In this document: positions 7,035 to 15,381 of the stretch, piece by piece
How the letters are laid out: every line of letters begins with the position of its first letter
Numbering within the stretch: position 1 is the first letter of the stretch
NCBI GenBank assembly: GCA_017440425.1
Contig: JAFSHJ010000226.1
Location: 1 to 17,269, forward strand
Source of the DNA: Oscillospiraceae bacterium
GTDB lineage: Bacteria; Bacillota; Clostridia; Oscillospirales; Ruminococcaceae
Length of the DNA: 17,269 nucleotides
Reading direction: 5' to 3'
The notes under the pieces: model-generated
Databases searched by the model: none
Seen by the model: only the letters and a program-made list of their open reading frames with translations
Told to the model about the DNA's origin: nothing
Made by a program: the position numbers and the translations under genes

Positions 7035-10000
7035 ATATTGCGCTCCTTTCCGAATTCCTTAAGTACGGTTTCGATCGAGAACTTCGGCAGCTCAAAGCCC
7101 AGCTGTCTGAGTGCTTCCACCGTCTTTTTGCCGGATGCCATAATTTTGGGTTTGCTTGTTTTGAATGACAGCCACTGGTTCATAACTACTGCCAGCTCTT
7201 CGCTGCTGCCCTCCTCAAGCTTTTCTTTGAGGAGAGAGGAGAATTCCTCTCCGCTGACTATCTGCACGTCGTGATCCAATGCAAACATCACTCTGTAAAG
7301 GGTGGGAGGTGCATCACATATTATATGGTATACCATATCCTCGCCATCCTTGAGGGTGACTATCTCCTTTGTGCAGAGATCAATGGGTGTGAGATCTATG
7401 GGAGTTGTTGCGGCTTCTGCCGGTACTGCGCCCAGCTGCAGAAGTCCGTTGACCAGGAGATAGAAGGTGTTGCCCTTGTTCTCCAGCTGATATTTTCCGT
7501 CGGTCATTCTGCCGACAAGGCGTCCCAAGCGGAATATCTTGACCTTCAGTCCCTCTTTTGCGGCTTCGCGCACCCGCTCTTCACCAAGATATTTGCTCTT
7601 TACATATATATTGTCTTCCCAGTTCTGTCCGATATCGAAATCGTCCTCGGTGAAGACAGCTTCGCCTTCGCTGTTCTTCTTCAATCTGTCACCGCTCAGG
7701 CTGCAGGTGGACATATGATAGAAGGCTGCTCCTGCGGCGCGCGCCAAAATAAGCGCACGCTCGGTGCCGTCCACGTTGACCTTGAGGTGGTTGTCCTCGT
7801 TTTCGGCATAGTGGCGCACATCGGCAGCACAATGGTATATTTCACCCACAGAGCTGACCAAATTGCCGTATTCCTCTTCTGAAAGTCCGAGTCTATCCAA
7901 AGTGACGTTGCCCGAAAGCACGGTGACCTCTTCGGGAAGGGTATCGTTGAAATAGGTGCTGTATTCGGCTTCAAGGCGCTCACGCGCATTGCCTCTTGCA
8001 ATGCAGAATATGTATTTTTCTCCTTTGAGGATGAGCTCACGAAGAATGTGTATGCCAAGGAAGCCGGTGACACCGGTGACAAGAATGGCTTTGTGCTGTT
8101 CATGCTCGGCGGTGGCATATTTTTCGGGATATTTTTCTCTAAACAGTTCTGCCTGCCCGTTTGGAGTGGGTGCTTTGTAAAAATCGGAAAGGGCAAGCTC
8201 GTAGCCGTCGTTGTAGTAGCGGGTCATCACGCTGAGGGCAGACATGGAGGTGCCTCCCTGCTTGAAGAAGGAGATATCGGGCTCGATCTTATCCTTGCCC
8301 AAAACGTTTTTCCAAACGGAAACTATATAATCAAGGTCGGGGACCTGAACTGTGGGTTTAGCCTCGGGCGCTGCCTTTTCGCAGACAGTCTCTTTGATGG
8401 GCTCTGCTTCAGGCTCGCTCATCTGCTGCGGCTCTGTTTCAACGGCATTGCTCTGCGGTTCTGCCGCAATTTCCGATACCGTTTCGGGTTCGGCGGGCAG
8501 TTCTTCCTCAAAAACGCCTTCCTCTGCCAATTTGCGCAGCGCCTTCACGTCTGTTTTGGCTGTGGCTGTCATGGGCATTTCGTCCAGCTTTACAAAACGG
8601 GAGGGCATCATATAGGGGGGCAGTTTTTCTTCAAGGCAGGATATGAGTTCGTTTTGAGAGCACTTATTCTCCCCTGCCACATAGAATGCGCAGAGCTCCA
8701 TTGAGCCGTCTTCTCTGCGCAGCGGAACCACGGCAGACTGTGCTGTCAATCCCGATTTTTCCATGGCGGAGGTTATCTCGGAAAGCTCAACACGCTGACC
8801 GTTCAGCTTCACCTGATGATCCTTGCGTCCCACGTAATCGAAGCATCCGTCTGCACGCAGGCGGACGAGATCGCCGCTGCGGTACATCTTTTCGCCCGGG
8901 AAGAAGGGATCATCCACAAAGAATTCCTCGGTCATCTCCGGACGGGAGGCATAACCTGCAGCAAGGCACTCACCTGCGATGTAAAGCTCGCCGCAGGCGG
9001 TGGGAAGCACCTGTCTGCCATCCTCGTCAAGCACATAGGCACGGACATTCTGCATGGGTCTGCCGATGGTGATGTGTTTATCCTTTTCGGCAAGTCCCAT
9101 TGCGGTGAGGATGGTGGACTCGGTGGGTCCGTACATATTCATAAGCTTTCCGCTGCTGTGCAGGTAGAATTTATCACGCAAAGCCTCTGTCAGAACTTCT
9201 CCGCCCAAAAGTGCAACGCGGAGATGTTTTGCGGCATTGCAGAATGCACCGTTGCCAAGGCACATCTGCAGGCGGGAGGGTGTCATCTGCAAAATTTGCA
9301 CGTTGTGGTTTTCAATGAGCTCTGCCAGCTTCCAGGGAAGCAGCATCTCCTCCTCATCTGCCATAACAACGGTTTTGCCAAGGGCAAGGGGAATTATATT
9401 TTCAACGATGAAGCAATCGAAAACTGTGTTGGTGGAGCAAAGCACCACGCTCGCATCCTCAAAGAGGACCTTGAACTGGGCGCAAAGGTTTGCAAAGGAG
9501 CGGTGGCGCAGCATTACGCCCTTGGGCTCGCCGGTGGAGCCGGAGGTGAAGAGCACGTTCACCAGAGAATCGTCGGTGACGGGGCGGTCGGCATAGTCAT
9601 CCGCCTCACCGTCGGGAAGTGCGCATATCTCGCAGGGAATATCTGTGTTTTCCAGCGCTTTCAGCTCGCCGTCACAGAGGATAATCGCCGCCTTGGAGAG
9701 CTCCAGCATATTGAGCAGACGGGTAGCGGGGAAGCTTTCCAGCAGGAAGGTGTAGGCGCAGCCTGCCTTGAGGACACCGTACATTGCGGCCACCATATCG
9801 GCACTTCGCCTGAGGCAGAGCGCAACACACTGACCCGCCTCAATGCCCTTTTCCTCCAGGAAATTGGCAATTGCGCAGGCACGGCGCTCCAGCTCGCCGT
9901 AGCTTGTGGAGACACCTTTGCATATTACAGCCGTTTCATCCGGTGTTTGCAGAGCACGGCTCTTCAACATACGGTGGAGCGGGCGGTTGATGAACGGAGT

Positions 10001-13000
10001 TGTGAGGAAGTTGGGTGCTTCAAAATATTTTTCGCGGTCTGCAGGGGCAAGGAGCGACAGCTCGGAGAGAGCTTTTTCGCCGTGGCGGATAAGCTCCTCT
10101 GCCGCACAGATGAGGCAGCGGCTATAGAATCGGACGGTCTCCTCCTCAAAGAGGGAGGTTGCATAGGCAAAGCGGAGCAGATATTTTTCGCCCTGCTTTG
10201 CAAGCTCAAAGGTGAGCTCCATCTTGACCGAGCCCGTGTTTATCTGACAGAATTCCAGCTTGCCGCCATCCAGCATAAAGCCGCCTTCGTCCACGGGGCT
10301 CTGTGTCATCATTATGCGGTAAAGGCTGTTCTGCTCGTCTCTGGAGAGATCAAGTGCGGAGATGATGTTCTCAAGTCCCACCGAAGCGTGGTCCACCATG
10401 CCGGTTATCTCGCTGCGCACCTGCTCCAGCCATGCGGAGGCGGTGAGCTCTCTGCCCGGCTTAAGGCGCATGGGCAGGGTGTTGATGAAGGGTCCGCAGA
10501 CAGCGTTGCTGCCTGCAAAGCTTCTGCCCGCAACGGGAGCGCCGATGACGAAATCGTCTTTGCCCGAAACAGCAGAGAGCAAAAGTCCCCACGCTGCCAG
10601 GAAGAGGTTATATTCCGAATAGCCGTTTTTGCGGCAGAATTCTTCTATTCTTCGGCTTTGCGCATCCGAAAGCGCTACGCTGATATCTTTACCCTTGAAA
10701 TCGAACTTTGCGGGACGTGCCTTATCTGTGGGGAGCAGCAGGGTCTCGGGGATATTTTTGAGGTGCTCCTTCCAATATTCAAGGTCTCTCTTTTGGTCGG
10801 CATCGCCGCGGGTGCCAAGGGTGTAAACATAGTCGTAGAAGTTCCACTCCACCGCAGGTTTTTCGCCGCAATAGAGCTTATCAAGGCGCTGCAGCACAAG
10901 CGGAGTGCTCATGCCGTCGCCGATGATGTGATGGCTATCCATAAAGAGATAGCATTTTCCGTTTGGAGCGTGCCAAACAGCACCCCTGATGAGAGGCGCT
11001 TTATCAAGGCTGAAGGGTCTTACAAATTTATCGCAGGCTTCGCCGTAGCTGTCTGCCGTGAGCTCTTCAAGGACAAATTCGGCTGTTTCCAAAATTTTTG
11101 CGGATACACCCTTTTCGTCACGGACAAACACCGTGCGGAAAACGGGTTCCTGCTGAATGAGGGCACGGAACGCAGACTCAAGACGGACGGTATCCACCGC
11201 CTTCTCAAGCAAAAATGCGCCCGGCATATTATAGTTTATGCCGTTTTCATCCAGCAACGACTGTATATATATGCCCTGCTGAATGTTTGTGAGGGGATAG
11301 ACGCTGTTTGCCGGAGCTTTCTTCAAAGCGTGGATATCCTCCCGCTTCTCGGGTGCTCCGCCGTCGATCATCTCCGCCAGACGGGCAGGTGTGCGGCAGG
11401 CATAGAGATCCGCCACACGGATCTTTTTGCCCAGCTCTTCCTCTATCTGAAGAATGGTCTCCAATGCATTGAGGGAGTTGCCGCCACTGAGATAATAGTC
11501 GCTTGCGGCAGATATATCGTTATTATCCAGCACGTCTCTGAATATCTCGGTGATGATGCGTGCCGTCTCGGTAACTGTTACGTTTGCGGAGTGACCGTTG
11601 ATATCCGGCAGCGGGAGCTTGCTCTCATCCAGCTTGCCGTTCACGGTGGTCTCCAGGCAATCCACCCGCATGAGGAAGACGGGTATCATATAAAGAGGCA
11701 GGTGGGTTGCTGCGTGGGCAAGCAGCTCTGTCTCCTCAATAGGCTCATCGGAGACAAAATATGCGCCCAAAACATCCTGACCGCCCACATTGCAGATGCG
11801 TGCATAGGCAGCCGCCACTCCGGGATAGGATTCGATGCAGGCAGATACCTCCTGCAGCTCTATTCTGAGACCGTGCAGCTTGACCTGACGGTCGGCACGT
11901 CCCATAAGGACGATCTCGCCGTCGGCTGTCCAATGGGCAAGGTCGCCGGTATCGTAAATTCTGTCGTCGATGACAAACGGGTTGGGACGGAATGCCTTCT
12001 CTGTGAGCTCCGGGCGGTTGCGGTAGCCGCGTCCCACACAGAGTCCGCCCACAAAGAGACGGCCGTTGCCGCCGATGGGCAGCGGATTCATCCACTGATC
12101 CAGAACATAAAGCCTGCAGTTGCCCATGGGAGAGCCTGCGGTGATGGTGTCCGCCTGAGATATCTCCTTCATGCTGACTGCAACGGTTGCCTCGGAGGGT
12201 CCGTACTGGTTATATATTCTTGCGTTTGTGCAGAGTTTAAGCTTTTTGAGCAGTTCCGGCGGGAAGTGCTCGCCGCCGCAGACAATGCTCTCCATTCTCC
12301 ACATCACGTTGCGGAAGGTGCGGTTCTGCAAAAATGCGGAGAGACGGGAGGGTGTGAGGGAGAAAAAACCCACCGCGTATTCGTTCATGAGTGCGGCAAG
12401 GCGCTCGGGAGATTCCAGCTCGCTCTCTTCCGGCATAACTATAGTTCTGCCGTTGAGCAGCGCAACGATGCTCTCCAGCATAAATGCATCGAAGCCGATG
12501 TTGCAAAGAGAGAGCACGGCACCCTGACCGTAGACGGTTTTCATCTCCTGGGCAAGGTTCAAAAGATTTTTATGTGTAATTTCAACGCCTTTGGGCTCGC
12601 CGGTGGAACCGGATGTATAGACCACGTAGGCAAGGCGTTCTTCGCGTTTTTCTTCGTTTTTGCGGAAAGGTGAGTTGCCGAGATAGAGGGCAAAAATCGC
12701 ATCCTCGGTGAAGATGACGGGGATATCGCTCTTGGGCAGCCTGCGCTTCCTGGTGTCGCTTGTGATAATTGCAGCTGCTCCGCTCTGCTCAAGGATAACC
12801 TTTATACGCTCTTTGGGAAGCGTTTCGGAGAGCAGCACAAATGCGCAGCCTGCCTCCAGCACGCCAAGCATTGCGGCAGCAAGCTCTGCGCCGCGGGGCA
12901 GATAGATGGCCACCGGGGTCTCCGGCGGAAGGTTGAGGGATTCCAGCGCCGCAACAAACTGGGAGCTGCGCTGGAAGAGGGTGCCGTAGGAGGTCCTCTC

Positions 13001-14440
13001 CCCTCTGTGGATGATCGCTGCTCTGTTGAGATGGCGAACATTGCCTGCGATCAACGCTTCGCTCACCAATCTCGGCTCAAGATAGCGGTCGGTGCGGTTG
13101 AAGCGGTAGATAAGCTCCTCCTTTTGTTCCATGGAGAGGATGTTGAGCTTATGTATGGGGCGGTCGGGGTCCTGCAGCGCTTCGAAAAGTATATGACAGA
13201 GGTTGTTGTGGAGGACGGCTATCTCCTCTTCGGTGAAGAGCTGGGTGAGATAATCGTAATCCACAGCATATTCGCTGTTGTTTTTGAGGTTGGTGAGGTG
13301 GATGGTGAGGTGCTCTGCCTGATATCCGCTGTAGTGCCAGCGTCCGCTGAGCAGCACCGACGCATCTCTGCTCTCATATATTTTGCTGTCCTGATAGGAA
13401 AGAGCAATGTTGAAAAGGCGGGAATCCTTTCCGCTGAGGGTGCTGATGCGGGAGAAGGGATATCTCTGATGGCGCAGCAGCTCCAGCCAGCGCTCTGCCA
13501 GCACGTTGTTGAACTCGTTGAGGGACCAGCTGTCGTCTATCTCATTGACAAAGGGCAGAGTTGTTACAAACATTCCCGTGCTCTGCTTGAACTGATAGTT
13601 GGTGCGGTTGAAGATGGGCACACCTATAGTGAAGCTGTTTGCGCCGCCCTGACGCTTGAAATAGATGGCAAGCGCCATATAAAACACGGCGAAGGGGGCA
13701 ACTCTGTTTTTGAGACAGAAGGAATATATTGCGTGGTTGAGGATGCCCGGCAGATCAAAGCTCTTTCTGCAGCCGACGGGGCTGATGGCGGCGCCGTGGG
13801 CATCATTCATGAGAGATGGCTCTTCGCTGTGGGAGAGTATCTCTTTCCAATATCTCTCGTCCTTGGTGTATGCTTTGGATGCGAGATATTCCTGCTCCTC
13901 CATCACGTGGAGCTCGTAGCTGGGTGCTTCCGGAAGCTCCGGAGTTTTGCCTGCCAGCAGTTCGAGATAGGTTTTGCCTATTTTGTTGCAGAGAAGTATC
14001 TGCGACCAGCCGTCGGCAATGATGTGGTGCAGCTTGACCAGGATGCCGCCGCTGGTCTCGCCGTCGCGGAAAAGGACGAAGCGGTAGAGCGGTCCGTCCA
14101 TGATGGGGATAAGCTCGTGGGTGACGGCTCTCTCCCAGTTTTCAATTCCCTCGCGGCTGGTGTTGGTGAAATCGTATACCGAGAAGTTTTCTTTTGTGTA
14201 GGGTGCGTGATACTGAACTATCTCGCCGTTTTCTTCGGTGAGGCGGGTGCGCAGAGAGGGGTCGCTTTCCAGAACCAGCTGGATACTCTGTCCGAGCACG
14301 TGAAAATCCACACGTCCGGAGATGCGTATGGTGGTGCTGATGTTGTTCACCGACGTACCTCTGAGCGTGCGCTCAAGATTGAGGATATTTATTTGGCTCA
14401 ATGACAGCGGAAAACGCTTTCCGATTATCTCTTTGCTCAT
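7031..14440 (-). CDS. Two-module nonribosomal peptide synthetase with terminal reductase (C-A-T-C-A-T-R)
   Basis: The 2469-residue protein starts at ATG 14440 with AGAGG upstream. Domains in order: C1 (about 10-435, LHHIIADG with H138/H139/D143); A1 (455-945, YTSGSTGEPKG 608-618, QYGPSE 745-750, YDTGD 829-833, catalytic K936); T1 (955-1025, GGNS with S989); C2 (1045-1465, SHHIIGDG with H1170/H1171/D1175); A2 (1485-1965, FTSGSTGEPKG 1631-1641, MYGPTE 1769-1774, YRSGD 1853-1857, K1962); an acidic Pro/Glu linker (1970-2035); T2 (2036-2100, GGTS with S2065); and a short-chain-dehydrogenase-like reductase (2115-2469, VTGVTGFLG 2121-2129, STCS 2244-2247, Y2279-V-K-S-K2283). No epimerase, methyltransferase or thioesterase is present. 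The first C domain has no upstream module, so it should accept an acyl group from the operon's ligase and carrier protein. The reductase should release an aldehyde. Gut clostridial enzymes of this build are known to give dipeptide aldehydes or pyrazinones. The amino acids cannot be assigned safely. Confidence 0.96.
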   Translation of the reverse strand: MSKEIIGKRFPLSLSQINILNLERTLRGTSVNNISTTIRISGRVDFHVLGQSIQLVLESDPSLRTRLTEENGEIVQYHAPYTKENFSVYDFTNTSREGIENWERAVTHELIPIMDGPLYRFVLFRDGETSGGILVKLHHIIADGWSQILLCNKIGKTYLELLAGKTPELPEAPSYELHVMEEQEYLASKAYTKDERYWKEILSHSEEPSLMNDAHGAAISPVGCRKSFDLPGILNHAIYSFCLKNRVAPFAVFYMALAIYFKRQGGANSFTIGVPIFNRTNYQFKQSTGMFVTTLPFVNEIDDSWSLNEFNNVLAERWLELLRHQRYPFSRISTLSGKDSRLFNIALSYQDSKIYESRDASVLLSGRWHYSGYQAEHLTIHLTNLKNNSEYAVDYDYLTQLFTEEEIAVLHNNLCHILFEALQDPDRPIHKLNILSMEQKEELIYRFNRTDRYLEPRLVSEALIAGNVRHLNRAAIIHRGERTSYGTLFQRSSQFVAALESLNLPPETPVAIYLPRGAELAAAMLGVLEAGCAFVLLSETLPKERIKVILEQSGAAAIITSDTRKRRLPKSDIPVIFTEDAIFALYLGNSPFRKNEEKREERLAYVVYTSGSTGEPKGVEITHKNLLNLAQEMKTVYGQGAVLSLCNIGFDAFMLESIVALLNGRTIVMPEESELESPERLAALMNEYAVGFFSLTPSRLSAFLQNRTFRNVMWRMESIVCGGEHFPPELLKKLKLCTNARIYNQYGPSEATVAVSMKEISQADTITAGSPMGNCRLYVLDQWMNPLPIGGNGRLFVGGLCVGRGYRNRPELTEKAFRPNPFVIDDRIYDTGDLAHWTADGEIVLMGRADRQVKLHGLRIELQEVSACIESYPGVAAAYARICNVGGQDVLGAYFVSDEPIEETELLAHAATHLPLYMIPVFLMRVDCLETTVNGKLDESKLPLPDINGHSANVTVTETARIITEIFRDVLDNNDISAASDYYLSGGNSLNALETILQIEEELGKKIRVADLYACRTPARLAEMIDGGAPEKREDIHALKKAPANSVYPLTNIQQGIYIQSLLDENGINYNMPGAFLLEKAVDTVRLESAFRALIQQEPVFRTVFVRDEKGVSAKILETAEFVLEELTADSYGEACDKFVRPFSLDKAPLIRGAVWHAPNGKCYLFMDSHHIIGDGMSTPLVLQRLDKLYCGEKPAVEWNFYDYVYTLGTRGDADQKRDLEYWKEHLKNIPETLLLPTDKARPAKFDFKGKDISVALSDAQSRRIEEFCRKNGYSEYNLFLAAWGLLLSAVSGKDDFVIGAPVAGRSFAGSNAVCGPFINTLPMRLKPGRELTASAWLEQVRSEITGMVDHASVGLENIISALDLSRDEQNSLYRIMMTQSPVDEGGFMLDGGKLEFCQINTGSVKMELTFELAKQGEKYLLRFAYATSLFEEETVRFYSRCLICAAEELIRHGEKALSELSLLAPADREKYFEAPNFLTTPFINRPLHRMLKSRALQTPDETAVICKGVSTSYGELERRACAIANFLEEKGIEAGQCVALCLRRSADMVAAMYGVLKAGCAYTFLLESFPATRLLNMLELSKAAIILCDGELKALENTDIPCEICALPDGEADDYADRPVTDDSLVNVLFTSGSTGEPKGVMLRHRSFANLCAQFKVLFEDASVVLCSTNTVFDCFIVENIIPLALGKTVVMADEEEMLLPWKLAELIENHNVQILQMTPSRLQMCLGNGAFCNAAKHLRVALLGGEVLTEALRDKFYLHSSGKLMNMYGPTESTILTAMGLAEKDKHITIGRPMQNVRAYVLDEDGRQVLPTACGELYIAGECLAAGYASRPEMTEEFFVDDPFFPGEKMYRSGDLVRLRADGCFDYVGRKDHQVKLNGQRVELSEITSAMEKSGLTAQSAVVPLRREDGSMELCAFYVAGENKCSQNELISCLEEKLPPYMMPSRFVKLDEMPMTATAKTDVKALRKLAEEGVFEEELPAEPETVSEIAAEPQSNAVETEPQQMSEPEAEPIKETVCEKAAPEAKPTVQVPDLDYIVSVWKNVLGKDKIEPDISFFKQGGTSMSALSVMTRYYNDGYELALSDFYKAPTPNGQAELFREKYPEKYATAEHEQHKAILVTGVTGFLGIHILRELILKGEKYIFCIARGNARERLEAEYSTYFNDTLPEEVTVLSGNVTLDRLGLSEEEYGNLVSSVGEIYHCAADVRHYAENEDNHLKVNVDGTERALILARAAGAAFYHMSTCSLSGDRLKKNSEGEAVFTEDDFDIGQNWEDNIYVKSKYLGEERVREAAKEGLKVKIFRLGRLVGRMTDGKYQLENKGNTFYLLVNGLLQLGAVPAEAATTPIDLTPIDLCTKEIVTLKDGEDMVYHIICDAPPTLYRVMFALDHDVQIVSGEEFSSLLKEKLEEGSSEELAVVMNQWLSFKTSKPKIMASGKKTVEALRQLGFELPKFSIETVLKEFGKERNI

Positions 14441-14466
14441 TGCTTTGCCTCTGTGTTGGTTATTTC

Positions 14467-15381
14467 TTATTCATCCAAACGGAAGGATGCTTTGCCAAGG
14501 GCCTTTGCCTTATACATTGCCTTATCTGCCGCAGCAAACAGCAGGTTATAGCTGTTGTTCTGTTTTGAATATATCGCTCCGCCCACAGAGCAGCTGATGC
14601 TGTTGGCGGGAATTGGCTCGCAGCTTATCTCTTTGAAGCTCTCCAAAATTTGGGCGCATCTTGTTGCAATGATGTCCTTGTCCGATACGTCCTTCATCAG
14701 CACCAAAAATTCGTCGCCGCCAATGCGTCCCACGATATCTTTTGTGCGGAACAGCTTGCGTATTGCCTTTGCTGCGTTCACAAGAACGCAGTCGCCTGCC
14801 ATGTGGCCGTAGCGATCGTTTATCTGCTTAAAGTTGTCTATATCGATGATCATCAAAGCACAGTTTTTGTCGCCGTCCCAAAGATATTCCTCTGCAAGGC
14901 GGCGGGTGGTGCTTGAGTTGAGCACCTGTGTGAGGGGATCTTTTTCTGCACATATGGTGAGTGAGTTTACTATATCTTCCGCTTCCGAAAGCTTGAGACG
15001 GCATTTTTCCTCCTCTTCCCGCAGCTTCACAACCGTTTCGGCAAGTGCTTCCGCCTCTGTCATTATGCAGCAGATCTCGGGTTCGCCCTGCTGCGAGACC
15101 GCCTCGGTGCCGCGGAGATAGACCGTGACGGCAGAGCCGTCTTTTCTCTTCAGGGTGATAAGCTCTGCAATATCTGTGCCGCAGCCAAGCTTTGCCGAAA
15201 GCTTTTCTCTGTCCTCGGGAAGGATCACCGCTGCAAAAGACGTTCCGTCAAGCTCCCATGCTGAATAGCCCAGGAACTCTGCTGCTGCATCTGCGCCGTG
15301 CAGCAACATTCCCGCATTTGCACCAAAGGAGAATGCAGCATATAAAGAGGAGATCATCGCTCTGTCTTTTCTTGAATCCAT
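14467..15381 (-). CDS. PAS-GGDEF diguanylate cyclase with intact I-site
   Basis: This is a 304-residue predicted cytoplasmic diguanylate cyclase that makes c-di-GMP from two GTP. Residues 1-108 look like a PAS domain (EFLGYSAWEL early, ITLKRKDGSAVTVYLRG later). A coiled coil follows (108-140), then the GGDEF domain (about 145-304). Visible are D180-I-D-N-F-K, the active GGDEF loop at 221-225, and an inhibitory-site motif R212-T-K-D215 exactly five residues before GGDEF, so product inhibition is expected. Two starts compete. The ATG at 15381 has GGAG at good spacing and overlaps the upstream gene by 28 bases; I chose this one. The ATG at 15357 makes an ATGA overlap like other junctions here but lacks a ribosome site. 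It is the second gene of the operon, 26 bases before the NRPS. Confidence 0.93.
   Translation of the reverse strand: MDSRKDRAMISSLYAAFSFGANAGMLLHGADAAAEFLGYSAWELDGTSFAAVILPEDREKLSAKLGCGTDIAELITLKRKDGSAVTVYLRGTEAVSQQGEPEICCIMTEAEALAETVVKLREEEEKCRLKLSEAEDIVNSLTICAEKDPLTQVLNSSTTRRLAEEYLWDGDKNCALMIIDIDNFKQINDRYGHMAGDCVLVNAAKAIRKLFRTKDIVGRIGGDEFLVLMKDVSDKDIIATRCAQILESFKEISCEPIPANSISCSVGGAIYSKQNNSYNLLFAAADKAMYKAKALGKASFRLDE

Noticed and set aside
9107..12490. Near-identical DNA around the two A3 motifs (about 9520-9545 and 12590-12615) as a repeat element
   Set aside because: These are the homologous core motifs of the two adenylation domains, not a separate repeat.
8816..12673. A 1285-codon open frame on the plus strand, antisense to the NRPS
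   Set aside because: The opposite strand carries NRPS motifs without a break. The antisense product shows no domain, and its openness is explained by the codon pattern of the NRPS gene. Similar shadows lie opposite other genes here, for example 13007-14404 and 5187-6086.
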